From Pseudomonadota bacterium (GTDB lineage Bacteria > Pseudomonadota > Gammaproteobacteria > Steroidobacterales > Steroidobacteraceae), in contig JAKBCG010000002.1 in NCBI GenBank assembly GCA_021808035.1, positions 1 through 29,690 of the forward strand: DNA of 29,690 nucleotides, read 5' to 3'. The stretch's first letter is position 1. Every line of letters begins with the position of its first letter. Made by a program: the position numbers and the translations under genes. This document shows, in pieces, positions 8,199-15,326 of this stretch. The notes beneath the pieces are model-generated. The model saw only the letters and a program-made list of their open reading frames with translations. It had not been told where the DNA came from and did no database searches.

Positions 8199-8960
8199 TC
8201 ACCGTTCCGGTGGCCCCCCGCGGGGTGCGCCGTCCGTTTCCGAGGACATTCCCTGCGTCCGCCACAGGAACGCCTGACGGTACTCCCGGCCCGCGCCGTC
8301 GCGCAACACGACGTCGATGCGCGCGGGCACGAAGTGGGGCGGCAGACGCAGCATCTCCTCGAAGCTCTGGAAGTCACGGAACGAGTATCGCAAGCTCGCC
8401 CCGCGCCCACGCGACACCTGTGCGAGCGACAGACGGACATCGCGTCCGGCACGGCGGCCGAGGAACGTGAGCGCGATGCGTCCGGCGACGGTGCGGGCCG
8501 GCGGACCGACCTGCATCAGCGTGAACTTCAGGCGAAACCGTCCCGCCGCCGGCAGCGGAACGATCTGCATCTGCTGCACCTTGGCCTTGACGTTCGAGTC
8601 GGGCTGCACGAGCCCGCGATAGAACGCGAGGCTCTGGTTGAGCCGAGCGATCTGGCCCTGGAGTTCCGCGATGTTCCGCTCGAGCTGCGCATCGCTCTCA
8701 CGATCGACCCGGCGGGCGATGTCGGCGGCGGCGATCTCGGCACGCTGCTTCGCATTCTCCCGTTCGAGCGCGCGAATCCGCCGGCCCGCGGCCCAGGCGT
8801 CGCGCTGCGCCTCGACCACGTCGTAGCCGGCGACTGCGCGGCCCAGTTCGAACACGCCGTACACGCCGAGCGCGCCGATGCCGATCGCCGCCCCGAGCAG
8901 GAGCGCGCGGCGTCTCGGCGCCTGGGTGCGAACGACCGGCTTGCGCGTAGGATCCGCCAT
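8199..8960 (-). CDS. DUF6776-like membrane-anchored coiled-coil protein
   Basis: The molecular function is unknown. The 253-residue protein has a basic N-terminus and one membrane segment at about residues 19-41. A charged coiled coil follows at about 48-112 (many Arg, Glu, Ala and Gln in heptad-like spacing). A mainly beta C-terminal domain at about 125-240 contains several RF, RY and FLGRR stretches. This layout, and the position beside erpA, match the gammaproteobacterial DUF6776 family as I recall it; the assignment is by pattern, not search. Relatives often sit next to a bactofilin gene, and none is present here. It is probably the first gene of a DUF6776-erpA-ppx unit. The protein would sit in the inner membrane facing the periplasm. 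Confidence 0.7.
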   Translation of the reverse strand: MADPTRKPVVRTQAPRRRALLLGAAIGIGALGVYGVFELGRAVAGYDVVEAQRDAWAAGRRIRALERENAKQRAEIAAADIARRVDRESDAQLERNIAELQGQIARLNQSLAFYRGLVQPDSNVKAKVQQMQIVPLPAAGRFRLKFTLMQVGPPARTVAGRIALTFLGRRAGRDVRLSLAQVSRGRGASLRYSFRDFQSFEEMLRLPPHFVPARIDVVLRDGAGREYRQAFLWRTQGMSSETDGAPRGGPPER

Positions 8961-9004
8961 CGGCCCCGATTGCAGCGGCCCGCGAGGGCCTGAGGAGTCA
9001 CGAC

Positions 9005-9033
9005 ATTACACGATCCCGCCGCGGTTCTGTGAG
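9005..9033 (-). promoter_or_regulatory. Candidate promoter for the DUF6776-erpA-ppx unit
   Basis: Minus-strand CTCACA (9028-9033) and TGTAAT (9005-9010) are separated by 17 bp. The -10 box matches consensus at five of six bases. The start would be near 8998, leaving about 37 nt of leader before the ATG at 8960. It lies in the 181-bp region divergent with hemJ, where no equally good plus-strand promoter was seen. Confidence 0.42.
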
Positions 9034-9141
9034 ACCATGGCCCCCACGGCGTCGGGCCGATCGCCGATCGACGAGGTCCCCGGCGCGCGCAGCCGCGGTG
9101 GCGCGAGAGGCAGCGGCCGCGCCAACTTCGAGGAGCCGATG

Positions 9142-9573
9142 ATGTTGTGGTTGAAAGCGTTTCATGTGATTGCGATGGTCACCTGGTTCGCCGGCTTGTT
9201 CTACCTGCCGCGCCTGTTCGTCTATCACACCGAGACGACCGATCCGCCGGGACTCGCGCGCTTCGAGACGATGGAGCGCAGGCTCTTCAAGTTGATGACG
9301 ATCGGCGGGACGGCCACGGTCGTCCTCGGCATTGCGCTGCTCGCGAGCGAGCCGGCGGCGCTGCGAACGTACTGGCTCCACGCCGGTTGGCTGCACGCGA
9401 AGCTCGGCTGCGTCGCCTTGCTGATCGCGTACCATGTGCAGTGTTACCGCCTGATGCGCGCGTTCGCGCAGGGGCGCAATCGCCACTCCGCCCGCTGGTA
9501 CCGGGTGTTCAACGAGATCCCGTCACTGCTCCTGATCGCGATCGTCGTGCTGGTGATCGTGAAGCCGTTCTGA
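9142..9573 (+). CDS. hemJ: Protoporphyrinogen IX oxidase HemJ
   Basis: HemJ is the membrane enzyme that oxidises protoporphyrinogen IX to protoporphyrin IX in bacteria lacking HemG or HemY. The 143-residue protein begins with the signature WLKAFHVIAMVTWFAGLFYL and conserved histidine H8, and has about four membrane segments. Length is typical (about 140-150). Two adjacent ATGs exist (9139 and 9142). The second is chosen because GAGGAG at 9130-9135 then has a 6-nt spacing. Upstream in-frame sequence to 8878 overlaps the divergent gene and is not family-like. It stands alone, convergent with rppH 13 bp away. Haem synthesis and the neighbouring erpA share an iron-cofactor theme, but no direct link is shown. 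Confidence 0.93.
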   Translation: MLWLKAFHVIAMVTWFAGLFYLPRLFVYHTETTDPPGLARFETMERRLFKLMTIGGTATVVLGIALLASEPAALRTYWLHAGWLHAKLGCVALLIAYHVQCYRLMRAFAQGRNRHSARWYRVFNEIPSLLLIAIVVLVIVKPF

Positions 9574-9586
9574 CTCGGCGCGGGGC

Positions 9587-10123
9587 TCAGGAAACCGAGT
9601 CGATCTCCGGCCACCACTGTGGATACGGTGGGAGGCCGCCCGGGAACAGCAACGCGCCGAGCTCGTGCAGTGCGCGGACGTAGACGCGGCGTTTGAAGTA
9701 CACCACCTCGCGCACCGGCGTCCAATACTCCGCCCAGCGCCAGCGATCGAATTCCGGCTGCGGGGTCGTATCGAATCGCAGCCGCGACTCGTCGCTGACC
9801 AGTCGCAGCAGATACCAGCGCTGCTTCTGGCCGATGCAGCGATCGCGGACGTACTGTCGGGGCAGGCGGTAACGCAGCCAGCCCCGGGTGGAACCGAGGA
9901 CCTGCACGTCGCTCGGCTCGAGACCGATCTCTTCGTTCAGTTCCCGGAACAGCGCGTCCTCGACGCGCTCGCCGCGGTTGACGCCGCCCTGCGGGAACTG
10001 CCAGCCGCGGCCGCCGATGCGGCCACCGAGGAACACCGCCCCGGATTCGCGCGTGAGCACGATGCCGACGTTCGTACGAAATCCGTCTTTGTCGATGGTG
10101 TCGACCTTCGCTTGTATCGACAT
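9587..10123 (-). CDS. rppH: RNA pyrophosphohydrolase
   Basis: RppH removes pyrophosphate from the 5' end of triphosphorylated mRNAs and so triggers RNase E-dependent decay. The 178-residue protein carries a complete Nudix box at residues 46-68 (G46, E52, R60-E61, E64-E65, G67). It also has the RppH-typical N-terminus with DGFRTNVGIV and the segment GWQFPQGG. Length matches E. coli RppH (176). An upstream in-frame extension to 10276 overlaps the GGDEF gene and is rejected; ATG 10123 gives the usual start. It lies 85 bp downstream of the GGDEF gene on the same strand and may be part of that unit or have its own weak promoter. Confidence 0.95.
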   Translation of the reverse strand: MSIQAKVDTIDKDGFRTNVGIVLTRESGAVFLGGRIGGRGWQFPQGGVNRGERVEDALFRELNEEIGLEPSDVQVLGSTRGWLRYRLPRQYVRDRCIGQKQRWYLLRLVSDESRLRFDTTPQPEFDRWRWAEYWTPVREVVYFKRRVYVRALHELGALLFPGGLPPYPQWWPEIDSVS

Positions 10124-10188
10124 GATCGCGCATTGTTCCACATCGAGCGCCCATTTGGCGCGCTCCCGCGGACGGCACGGCGCCGACG

Positions 10189-10205
10189 CGCCGGCGGTGC
10201 CGGCG
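10189..10205 (-). other. Stem-loop between GGDEF gene and rppH
   Basis: A perfect 7-bp GC stem with a 3-nt loop lies four bases after the GGDEF stop codon. There is no T-run, so it is not a standard terminator. It may mark a 3' end or modulate read-through into rppH. Confidence 0.35.
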
Positions 10206-10208
10206 TGC

Positions 10209-11357
10209 TCAGCCCGCACTCGCCTGAACCCGGTTTCGGCCGAGCGCCTTCGCCCGATAGAGCGCGGCATCGGCATCGGCGAGCAAGCGGCTTGCGAGTG
10301 CGGTCAAGTCGCTGTCATATCGGCCGGGCGCCAGCGCCGCCGCGCCGATCGATACCGTCACGACCCTGCTGGTAACTGGCGATAACGTGATGGCTTCTGC
10401 GGCGATCGTGCTGCGAATTCGCTCTGCCATTGCGACCGCCTCTGCGACCGATGCATCCGGCAGCAACACGGCGAGCTCGTCCCCGCCGAAGCGCGCCGCC
10501 GTGTCCATGCTGCGGATCTGGCCCTCGATCCGCTGGGCGATCTCCCGCAGCGCCTGATCGCCGACCAGGTGGCCGTACGCGTCGTTGATGCCCTTGAAGC
10601 GATCGATGTCGATCATCAAGCAAGCGACCGAACCGCTGCGCCGCTGCGCGCGCCCGAGTTCTTCCTTGATCCGCTGTTGTAGATAGCGACGGTTGTGCCA
10701 GCCGGTCAGGAAATCGGTGATCCCGGCCCGCAGCAGCCGCGCCCGATTGATCGCATTCTCGATGCACAGGCCGGCGATCGCACCCAGGTGCCCGAGAAAA
10801 TCCGTGGCGTGGTGTCGCGTGAATCGGGCCGGATCTCGACTCCCGAAGCACAGCGCGCCGATTGCCCGGTCTTTGCGCGGCAGGGCGACCAGCGCAATGC
10901 TGCGCAGCTCACCCGCGACCGGAAACAACAGACGGTGGTCGGCCGCGACGAACGGCCCGAGCCAGGGCGTCAGCGAGCCCGTCAGCTGCGGCGCGAGACC
11001 GACGAGCGAGTCGACGAACGACACCTGTCGGAATTCCTCGGGACGATCGCCACCGGCGACCAGGAGATGGCGGATCTCATGCTGCGGATCGAGCAGCACC
11101 AGACTCACCGCTTCCAGGCCGAAGGACGCGCGCAACCCGTCCACGCTCTCGTGGAGCAGCAGCGGCAACGTGTCGGCCCGTAGGAGGTTCAACTCCCGCT
11201 CCTGGGTGCGCTTCAGGATCGCCGCGTTCTGGACGGCCTCGGCCGTCAATTCGGCGAGCCGGCGGCGCAGCTCCTCGACTTCCGGCGACGGGGCTTCCTC
11301 GGGCACGGTCTCAACCGGCACGAGACGCGGCACGCACGTCGAAATACGCCCGTCCAC
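10209..11357 (-). CDS. DUF484/GAF-like sensor diguanylate cyclase (GGDEF)
   Basis: This is a predicted cytoplasmic diguanylate cyclase making c-di-GMP. In the 382-residue reading, a helical lead and a DUF484/GAF-like sensor domain occupy about residues 30-210. A GGDEF domain follows at about 213-378. The active-site loop is RFGGDELAV (GGDEL at 291-295), and the metal-binding DIDRFKGIND lies near 250. An intact inhibitory I-site RSMD (282-285) sits exactly five residues before GGDEL, so product feedback is likely. No membrane segments are seen. The start is uncertain: the outermost GTG at 11357 overlaps tyrA by 47 nt, and GTG at 11306 just past the tyrA stop is a good alternative. Position after tyrA suggests co-transcription. 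The signal sensed by the N-terminal domain is unknown. Confidence 0.88.
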   Translation of the reverse strand: MDGRISTCVPRLVPVETVPEEAPSPEVEELRRRLAELTAEAVQNAAILKRTQERELNLLRADTLPLLLHESVDGLRASFGLEAVSLVLLDPQHEIRHLLVAGGDRPEEFRQVSFVDSLVGLAPQLTGSLTPWLGPFVAADHRLLFPVAGELRSIALVALPRKDRAIGALCFGSRDPARFTRHHATDFLGHLGAIAGLCIENAINRARLLRAGITDFLTGWHNRRYLQQRIKEELGRAQRRSGSVACLMIDIDRFKGINDAYGHLVGDQALREIAQRIEGQIRSMDTAARFGGDELAVLLPDASVAEAVAMAERIRSTIAAEAITLSPVTSRVVTVSIGAAALAPGRYDSDLTALASRLLADADAALYRAKALGRNRVQASAG

Positions 11358-12414
11358 GGTCCATCAGCGCGGCGAAACCGGCCGAGTCGCCGCCCGCAAC
11401 CGCGGCGATCAGCTTCTCGACCGCCTTGCGAAGCGCGAGGAGCGATTCGCCGCCGTAATCGTTCAAGCTCTGGATTTCGAAATACAGATCGGGACTCTCG
11501 ACCGCCACCCGGCTGGCGACGTCGAGCTGCGCGTCGAACGTCGTGCTCGACAGCCGCGCGAGCCGCGGCGCCGCCTCGCCGCTCTCCGCAAGCGCCGTGA
11601 AGAAGGCGATGTTCAGCGCGTGCGACAATCCCAGCACGTACGCGATCAGGCGATCGTGCTCGTCGAGGCTCATCACCACCCGCTCGGCCATCGTCGGCGC
11701 GAACAGCGCCTGCGCTTCGCGCAACGCGTCCTCGTTGCCCAGATCGATGAAGATCACGTGCCGGCCCGACAGGAGCCCGGTGTCGGGACCGAACATCGGA
11801 TGGATCGACGTCGCACGGCAACCCGCGCGGATCAACGCGTCGAGGCCCGCACGCAATGGCGTCTTCAGACTGCCGAGATCGAAGATCACGCCGCGCGGCG
11901 CGCGCTCGGCGAGTTCGCGCAGGAGCCCCGCGGTCACGCCGAGCGGCGTCGCGAGCACGATCAGGTCCTGCTCCAGCGGATCGGCACGCCAGTCGGGGAC
12001 GAAGTCGAACGGCGGGTCGGCGCCGGCAGGGTCGGCGATCGCGACGCGAAATCCCTGCGACGCGAGAAAATCCGCGAACCAGCCGCCCATCTTGCCCCGG
12101 CCGCCGATCACGAGCGCGCGCTTGCCGCTACCCTGGGCCTGCGCCGCGACCCGGGCGCGCTCCTGCGTCGTGAGCGAGGACTCGATCAACAGCCGCAGGA
12201 GGGACTCGACGAGATCCGGCGACACCCGCGCCCGCTCCGCCGCTTCGCGTCCCCGCAAGATCACCTCGCGCTCGCGCCCGAAGTCCCGGGTCGGCCGCCC
12301 TGACGCCCGTTTGACGGCCGCCACCTGCTCGCTGAGCGCCTGACGGCGCGCCACCAACGCCACGAGCTCGGCGTCGATCCCGCTGAGCGCCTCGCGCAAT
12401 TCGTCCAGTGTCAT
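11311..12414 (-). CDS. tyrA: Bifunctional chorismate mutase/prephenate dehydrogenase
   Basis: This T-protein converts chorismate to prephenate and then to 4-hydroxyphenylpyruvate for tyrosine synthesis. The 367-residue protein has an N-terminal AroQ-type chorismate mutase helix bundle (about 1-85, with LREALSGIDAELVALVARR). It is fused to a NAD-binding prephenate dehydrogenase domain whose dinucleotide loop is VIGGRGKMG (about residue 100). The catalytic region includes IHPMFGP and EHDRLIAYVLGLSH. Length matches E. coli TyrA (373). An ATG 51 bp upstream exists, but ATG 12414 has GAGGAA at a workable spacing and lies downstream of the predicted transcription start. It is followed by an overlapping GGDEF gene and is divergent from pdxH. 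Confidence 0.95.
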   Translation of the reverse strand: MTLDELREALSGIDAELVALVARRQALSEQVAAVKRASGRPTRDFGREREVILRGREAAERARVSPDLVESLLRLLIESSLTTQERARVAAQAQGSGKRALVIGGRGKMGGWFADFLASQGFRVAIADPAGADPPFDFVPDWRADPLEQDLIVLATPLGVTAGLLRELAERAPRGVIFDLGSLKTPLRAGLDALIRAGCRATSIHPMFGPDTGLLSGRHVIFIDLGNEDALREAQALFAPTMAERVVMSLDEHDRLIAYVLGLSHALNIAFFTALAESGEAAPRLARLSSTTFDAQLDVASRVAVESPDLYFEIQSLNDYGGESLLALRKAVEKLIAAVAGGDSAGFAALMDRGRAYFDVRAASRAG

Positions 12415-12467
12415 CCCGGTCGCTTCCTCGTTGAAGCGCCGCGCTGGCCGCGGCGCCGTTTTCATTC

Positions 12468-12496
12468 CTTTTAGCGATCGCCTGCGGCGACCACAA
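12468..12496 (-). promoter_or_regulatory. Candidate tyrA promoter
   Basis: TTGTGG (12491-12496) and TAAAAG (12468-12473) on the minus strand are 17 bp apart, each a partial consensus match. A start near 12461 would exclude the upstream ATG at 12465 and leave a 47-nt leader to the chosen ATG. No attenuator or TyrR-like box was recognised. Confidence 0.35.
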
Positions 12497-12509
12497 GGTG
12501 CCCGCGCGC

Positions 12510-12537
12510 GTGACGCACGGGCCCCGGACCCTATACC
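12510..12537 (+). promoter_or_regulatory. Candidate pdxH promoter abutting the start codon
   Basis: GTGACG (12510-12515) and TATACC (12532-12537) are separated by 16 bp; each matches consensus at four of six positions. The -10 box ends 8 nt before the pdxH ATG, and no ribosome site is visible in between, so transcripts may be almost leaderless. Confidence 0.38.
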
Positions 12538-12545
12538 ATCCCGCC

Positions 12546-13199
12546 ATGGAAACTCTACCCGATCCCTTGCCCGGTAACCCGCTCGCGGTCGTCGCGGACT
12601 GGCTGCGCGACGCCGAGCGCGATGCCGCGGTCCCCAACCCGAACGCGATGGTGCTCGCGACCGCCGATGCCGAAGGACGGCCGTCGGCGCGCGTCGTGCT
12701 GTGCAAGGACATCGACCCCGGCGCGGGGACCCTGTCTTTCTACACGAACTACCGGTCGCGAAAAGGCCGCGAACTCGATGCGAATCCGTATGCCGCGATC
12801 GTGTTCCACTGGGACCATCGCCATCGGCAGGTGCGCGCGGAAGGCCGCGTCGAGCGCTTGCCGGCCGCCGACAACGACCGTTACTTCCGATCGCGCCCCT
12901 GGCAGAGCCGCCTCGGTGCCTGGGCGAGCCGCCAGAGCGAGCCGGTGGCGTCGCGCGCGGCGCTGATCGCCGAGGTGGCGTCGACCGCGCGACGCTTCGG
13001 GATCCCGTACGCCGGCCCGGGCGCGCCCGAACCGGAGTCGATCACCGCCGACGTGCCCCGGCCGGAGCATTGGGGGGGATATCGCTTGCGGATCGAGGCC
13101 GTGGAACTCTGGGTCGAAGGCGATTTCCGGATCCACGATCGCGCCCGCTGGACGCGATCCGCGGCGGGCGACTGGCGGGCGACCCGCCTGCAGCCCTGA
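12546..13199 (+). CDS. pdxH: Pyridoxamine/pyridoxine 5'-phosphate oxidase
   Basis: PdxH is an FMN-dependent enzyme that makes pyridoxal 5'-phosphate, the last step of de novo and salvage vitamin B6 synthesis. The 217-residue protein matches the E. coli length (218). It shows the flavin-split-barrel landmarks PSARVVLCKDID, FYTNYRSRKGRELDANPYAA, RQVRAEGRVERL and RPWQSRLGAWASRQS, and a C-terminus ending RLQP (E. coli RLAP). ATG 12546 is the family start; the 16 codons upstream cross the promoter and look untranslated. It is a single-gene unit convergent with the phosphatase gene, 9 bp between stops. Its product is the cofactor of BioA, encoded nearby. Confidence 0.96.
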   Translation: METLPDPLPGNPLAVVADWLRDAERDAAVPNPNAMVLATADAEGRPSARVVLCKDIDPGAGTLSFYTNYRSRKGRELDANPYAAIVFHWDHRHRQVRAEGRVERLPAADNDRYFRSRPWQSRLGAWASRQSEPVASRAALIAEVASTARRFGIPYAGPGAPEPESITADVPRPEHWGGYRLRIEAVELWVEGDFRIHDRARWTRSAAGDWRATRLQP

Positions 13200-13208
13200 G
13201 TCCGCCAC

Positions 13209-13982
13209 TCACGGTTCGGCGCGCAGGGCCCGCAACACCGCGTCGTGCAATCGTCCGTTGGTCGCGAGCACGGTGGTCGATGCCAGCGTGATCGGCCGGC
13301 CCTCGAGATCGGTGAACCGGCCGCCGGCTTCGGCGACGATCGCGGCCGCGGCCGCGATGTCGAGCACGTTCACGTCGCTCTCGATGACCGCGTCGATCTT
13401 GCCGGCGGCGAGCAGGTGATAGTGGAGGAAATCCCCGTAGCCGCGGATCCGCGCGACCCGCGCGACCAGGCCGCCGTACGCGGACCAGCGATCGCCGCGC
13501 GCGAGCGTGCGTAGATTCCCCGCGGAGAGCGCCGCGTCGTCGATCACCGCGACGTCGCTCACCGAGAGCCGTTCGCCGTTCAGGTACGCGCCCCAGCCCC
13601 GCTCGGCGCACGCAAGCTCTCCGTAGACCGGCGCGCTGGAGACCCCGAGCACGATCTGGCCGGCGCGCATCAGCGCGATCTGCGTGGAAAACATCGGATA
13701 TTCGCGGATGAACGCCTTGGTGCCGTCGATGGGGTCGACGAGCCACAGACTTTCGGCACCGGTCTCGCTGCCGCCCGTCTCCTCGCCGAGGAATCCGTGG
13801 CCCGGAAACCGTGCCGCGAGGATCTCGCGGATCGCGACCTCACATCGCCAGTCGGCCTCGGTGACGGGCGATTTGTCCTCCTTCAGGCGGACGTCGAGGT
13901 TGCGCCGGTACAGCGCGCGCGCGATCTCGGCGGCGGCGGCCGCGGCGTCGAGCGCGGCCTGCAATTCGGGCGAAGGCTTCAT
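13209..13982 (-). CDS. Inositol monophosphatase-family phosphatase, HisN-like
   Basis: This is a predicted Mg- and Li-sensitive phosphatase acting on a small phosphorylated metabolite. The 257-residue protein has the family metal site: E67-E68 (GEET), D83 and D86 in WLVDPIDGT, and a third aspartate D208 in VNVLDIAA. The stretch GYGDFLHYHLLAAGKIDAVI and the compact N-terminus are closest to the HisN-type histidinol-phosphatase branch. Inositol monophosphatase or a CysQ-like role cannot be excluded, and no other histidine genes are nearby. ATG 13982 is preferred over an upstream GTG at 13994, and in-frame sequence to 14042 is not family-like. It is convergent with pdxH and divergent from the adenosyltransferase gene. 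Confidence 0.85.
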   Translation of the reverse strand: MKPSPELQAALDAAAAAAEIARALYRRNLDVRLKEDKSPVTEADWRCEVAIREILAARFPGHGFLGEETGGSETGAESLWLVDPIDGTKAFIREYPMFSTQIALMRAGQIVLGVSSAPVYGELACAERGWGAYLNGERLSVSDVAVIDDAALSAGNLRTLARGDRWSAYGGLVARVARIRGYGDFLHYHLLAAGKIDAVIESDVNVLDIAAAAAIVAEAGGRFTDLEGRPITLASTTVLATNGRLHDAVLRALRAEP

Positions 13983-14043
13983 CCCACGGTGCACTCCCCG
14001 GCGAGAACCGCACCGACGACCGGTCGACCCGCCGGCGCTCACC

Positions 14044-14073
14044 TTGACAGAAATGGCGCCCGCCGCCTACCGT
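14044..14073 (+). promoter_or_regulatory. Candidate promoter for the cobalamin adenosyltransferase gene
   Basis: A perfect TTGACA (14044-14049) is followed after 18 bp by TACCGT (14068-14073), a weak -10. The start would be near 14080, 26 nt before the ATG. No cobalamin riboswitch is present; the 123-bp intergenic region is too short to hold one plus a promoter. Confidence 0.42.
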
Positions 14074-14105
14074 CCGAGCCCCGACCGCAACCCGCAGGCC
14101 ACCCG

Positions 14106-14684
14106 ATGGGACACCGATTGAGCAAGATCTATACGCGCACGGGCGACGACGGCACGACGGCCTTGGGCGACGGCACCCGCGTTCCCAAGGACCATCCGCG
14201 CGTCGAAGCGTTCGGAACCGTCGACGAGGCGAACAGCGCGATCGGCGCGGTGCTCGCGGTCGCCGGGTTGCCGGACCCGCTCCGCGAGTGCCTGACGCGC
14301 GTGCAGCACGATCTGTTCGATCTCGGCGCCGAGCTCTGCATCCCCGGTCACCGGGTGATCGGTCCGGCCCAGATCGAGCGCCTGGAGCGCGATCTCGACG
14401 CGTTCAACGCGACCCTGCCGCCGCTGAAGGAGTTCATCCTGCCCGGGGGCGGTCCGGCGGCATCCGCCTGCCATCTCGCCCGCACGGTCTGCCGGCGCGC
14501 CGAGCGGCGCGCCTGGTCGCTCGCCGCCGCCGAGTCCGTGGCCGCCGAGGCGTTGATCTACCTGAATCGATTGTCCGATTTGCTGTTCGTGCTCGCGCGC
14601 GTCGCCGCGCGGGCCGAGAAAGGTGGCGAATCGCTGTGGCGCGGCACGACGGCCGGCGCGTCGAAAGATCAGCCGCGCGACTGA
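14106..14684 (+). CDS. pduO: PduO-type ATP:cob(I)alamin adenosyltransferase
   Basis: This enzyme transfers the adenosyl group of ATP to cob(I)alamin, forming adenosylcobalamin for mutases or as part of corrinoid salvage. The 192-residue protein begins MGHRLSKIYTRTGDDG, with the glycine-rich ATP loop RTGDDGTTALGDG at about residues 11-23. The other family hallmark, FILPGGG followed by HLARTVCRRAERR, lies at about 112-140. Length is normal. No cobalamin-synthesis or B12-dependent genes are seen in the window, so the user of the cofactor is unknown. The 3' end overlaps the ampD 3' end on the opposite strand by 16 nt. Confidence 0.93.
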   Translation: MGHRLSKIYTRTGDDGTTALGDGTRVPKDHPRVEAFGTVDEANSAIGAVLAVAGLPDPLRECLTRVQHDLFDLGAELCIPGHRVIGPAQIERLERDLDAFNATLPPLKEFILPGGGPAASACHLARTVCRRAERRAWSLAAAESVAAEALIYLNRLSDLLFVLARVAARAEKGGESLWRGTTAGASKDQPRD

Positions 14685-15283
14685 TCGGCGCGGAGGTTCC
14701 ACGCGAGCCCGATCAGCCGCCGCGCGCGTGGCCAGTCGAACGCTGGTCCGGGATCCGTCTTGCGCCCGGGCGCGATCTCGCTGTGACCGACGATCCGCTC
14801 CGGCGACAGGCTCGGATAGGCGGCGCACAGGGCCGCGATGACCTGCGCGAGCACGCGGTACTGGGCGTCTTCGTACGGGATACGATCGGCCCCTTCGAGC
14901 TCGATCCCGATCGAGAAGTCGTTGCATGCCTCGCGCCCGCGGTAGCAGGAGCGCCCCGCGTGCCACGCCCGCTCGGTGAACCGCACGTACTGGACCGCCT
15001 CGCCGCCGCGGCGGATCAGCAGGTGCGCGGAGACCCGCAGGCCGCAGATCTCGGCGAAGTACGGGTGCTCTTCGCGGGGTAGCGTGTTCGTGAACAGCCG
15101 GTCGATCCACGGCCCGCCGAACGCGCCGGGCGGCAGGCTGATGCCGTGCACGACGATCAGATCGAGGGCCGCGCCGGCCGGACGCGCATCGCAATTGGGC
15201 GACCACAGTCCGCGCGCGCCGAGCAGCAGCCCGGCGCGTGCATCGACCTCATACGCGGGCAATCGCGGCGGCGTGCGTTCCAT
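14669..15283 (-). CDS. ampD: 1,6-anhydro-N-acetylmuramyl-L-alanine amidase
   Basis: AmpD is a cytoplasmic zinc amidase that strips the peptide from anhydromuropeptides during wall recycling; its loss induces AmpC beta-lactamase in species with AmpR. The 204-residue protein has the Amidase_2 fold with zinc ligands H46 (VVHGISLP), H167 and D177 in GHSEIAPGRKTDPGP. The catalytic partners fit E128 (IGIELEG) and K175, the same set as Citrobacter AmpD. ATG 15283 has a strong AAGGAG ribosome site, so the longer frame to 15418 is rejected. It is divergent from bioA with 43 bp between starts. AnmK, in the same pathway, is encoded at 3049-4179. Confidence 0.96.
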   Translation of the reverse strand: MERTPPRLPAYEVDARAGLLLGARGLWSPNCDARPAGAALDLIVVHGISLPPGAFGGPWIDRLFTNTLPREEHPYFAEICGLRVSAHLLIRRGGEAVQYVRFTERAWHAGRSCYRGREACNDFSIGIELEGADRIPYEDAQYRVLAQVIAALCAAYPSLSPERIVGHSEIAPGRKTDPGPAFDWPRARRLIGLAWNLRADQSRG

Positions 15284-15326
15284 CCCGTCTCCTTCGGGAC
15301 CAGCATATGCGAAAATCCCTCGCATC

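Noticed and set aside
14976..15326. N-terminal extension of bioA by 117 codons
   Set aside because: It runs through ampD in antisense and the BioA family starts shortly before the HPCTQM motif.
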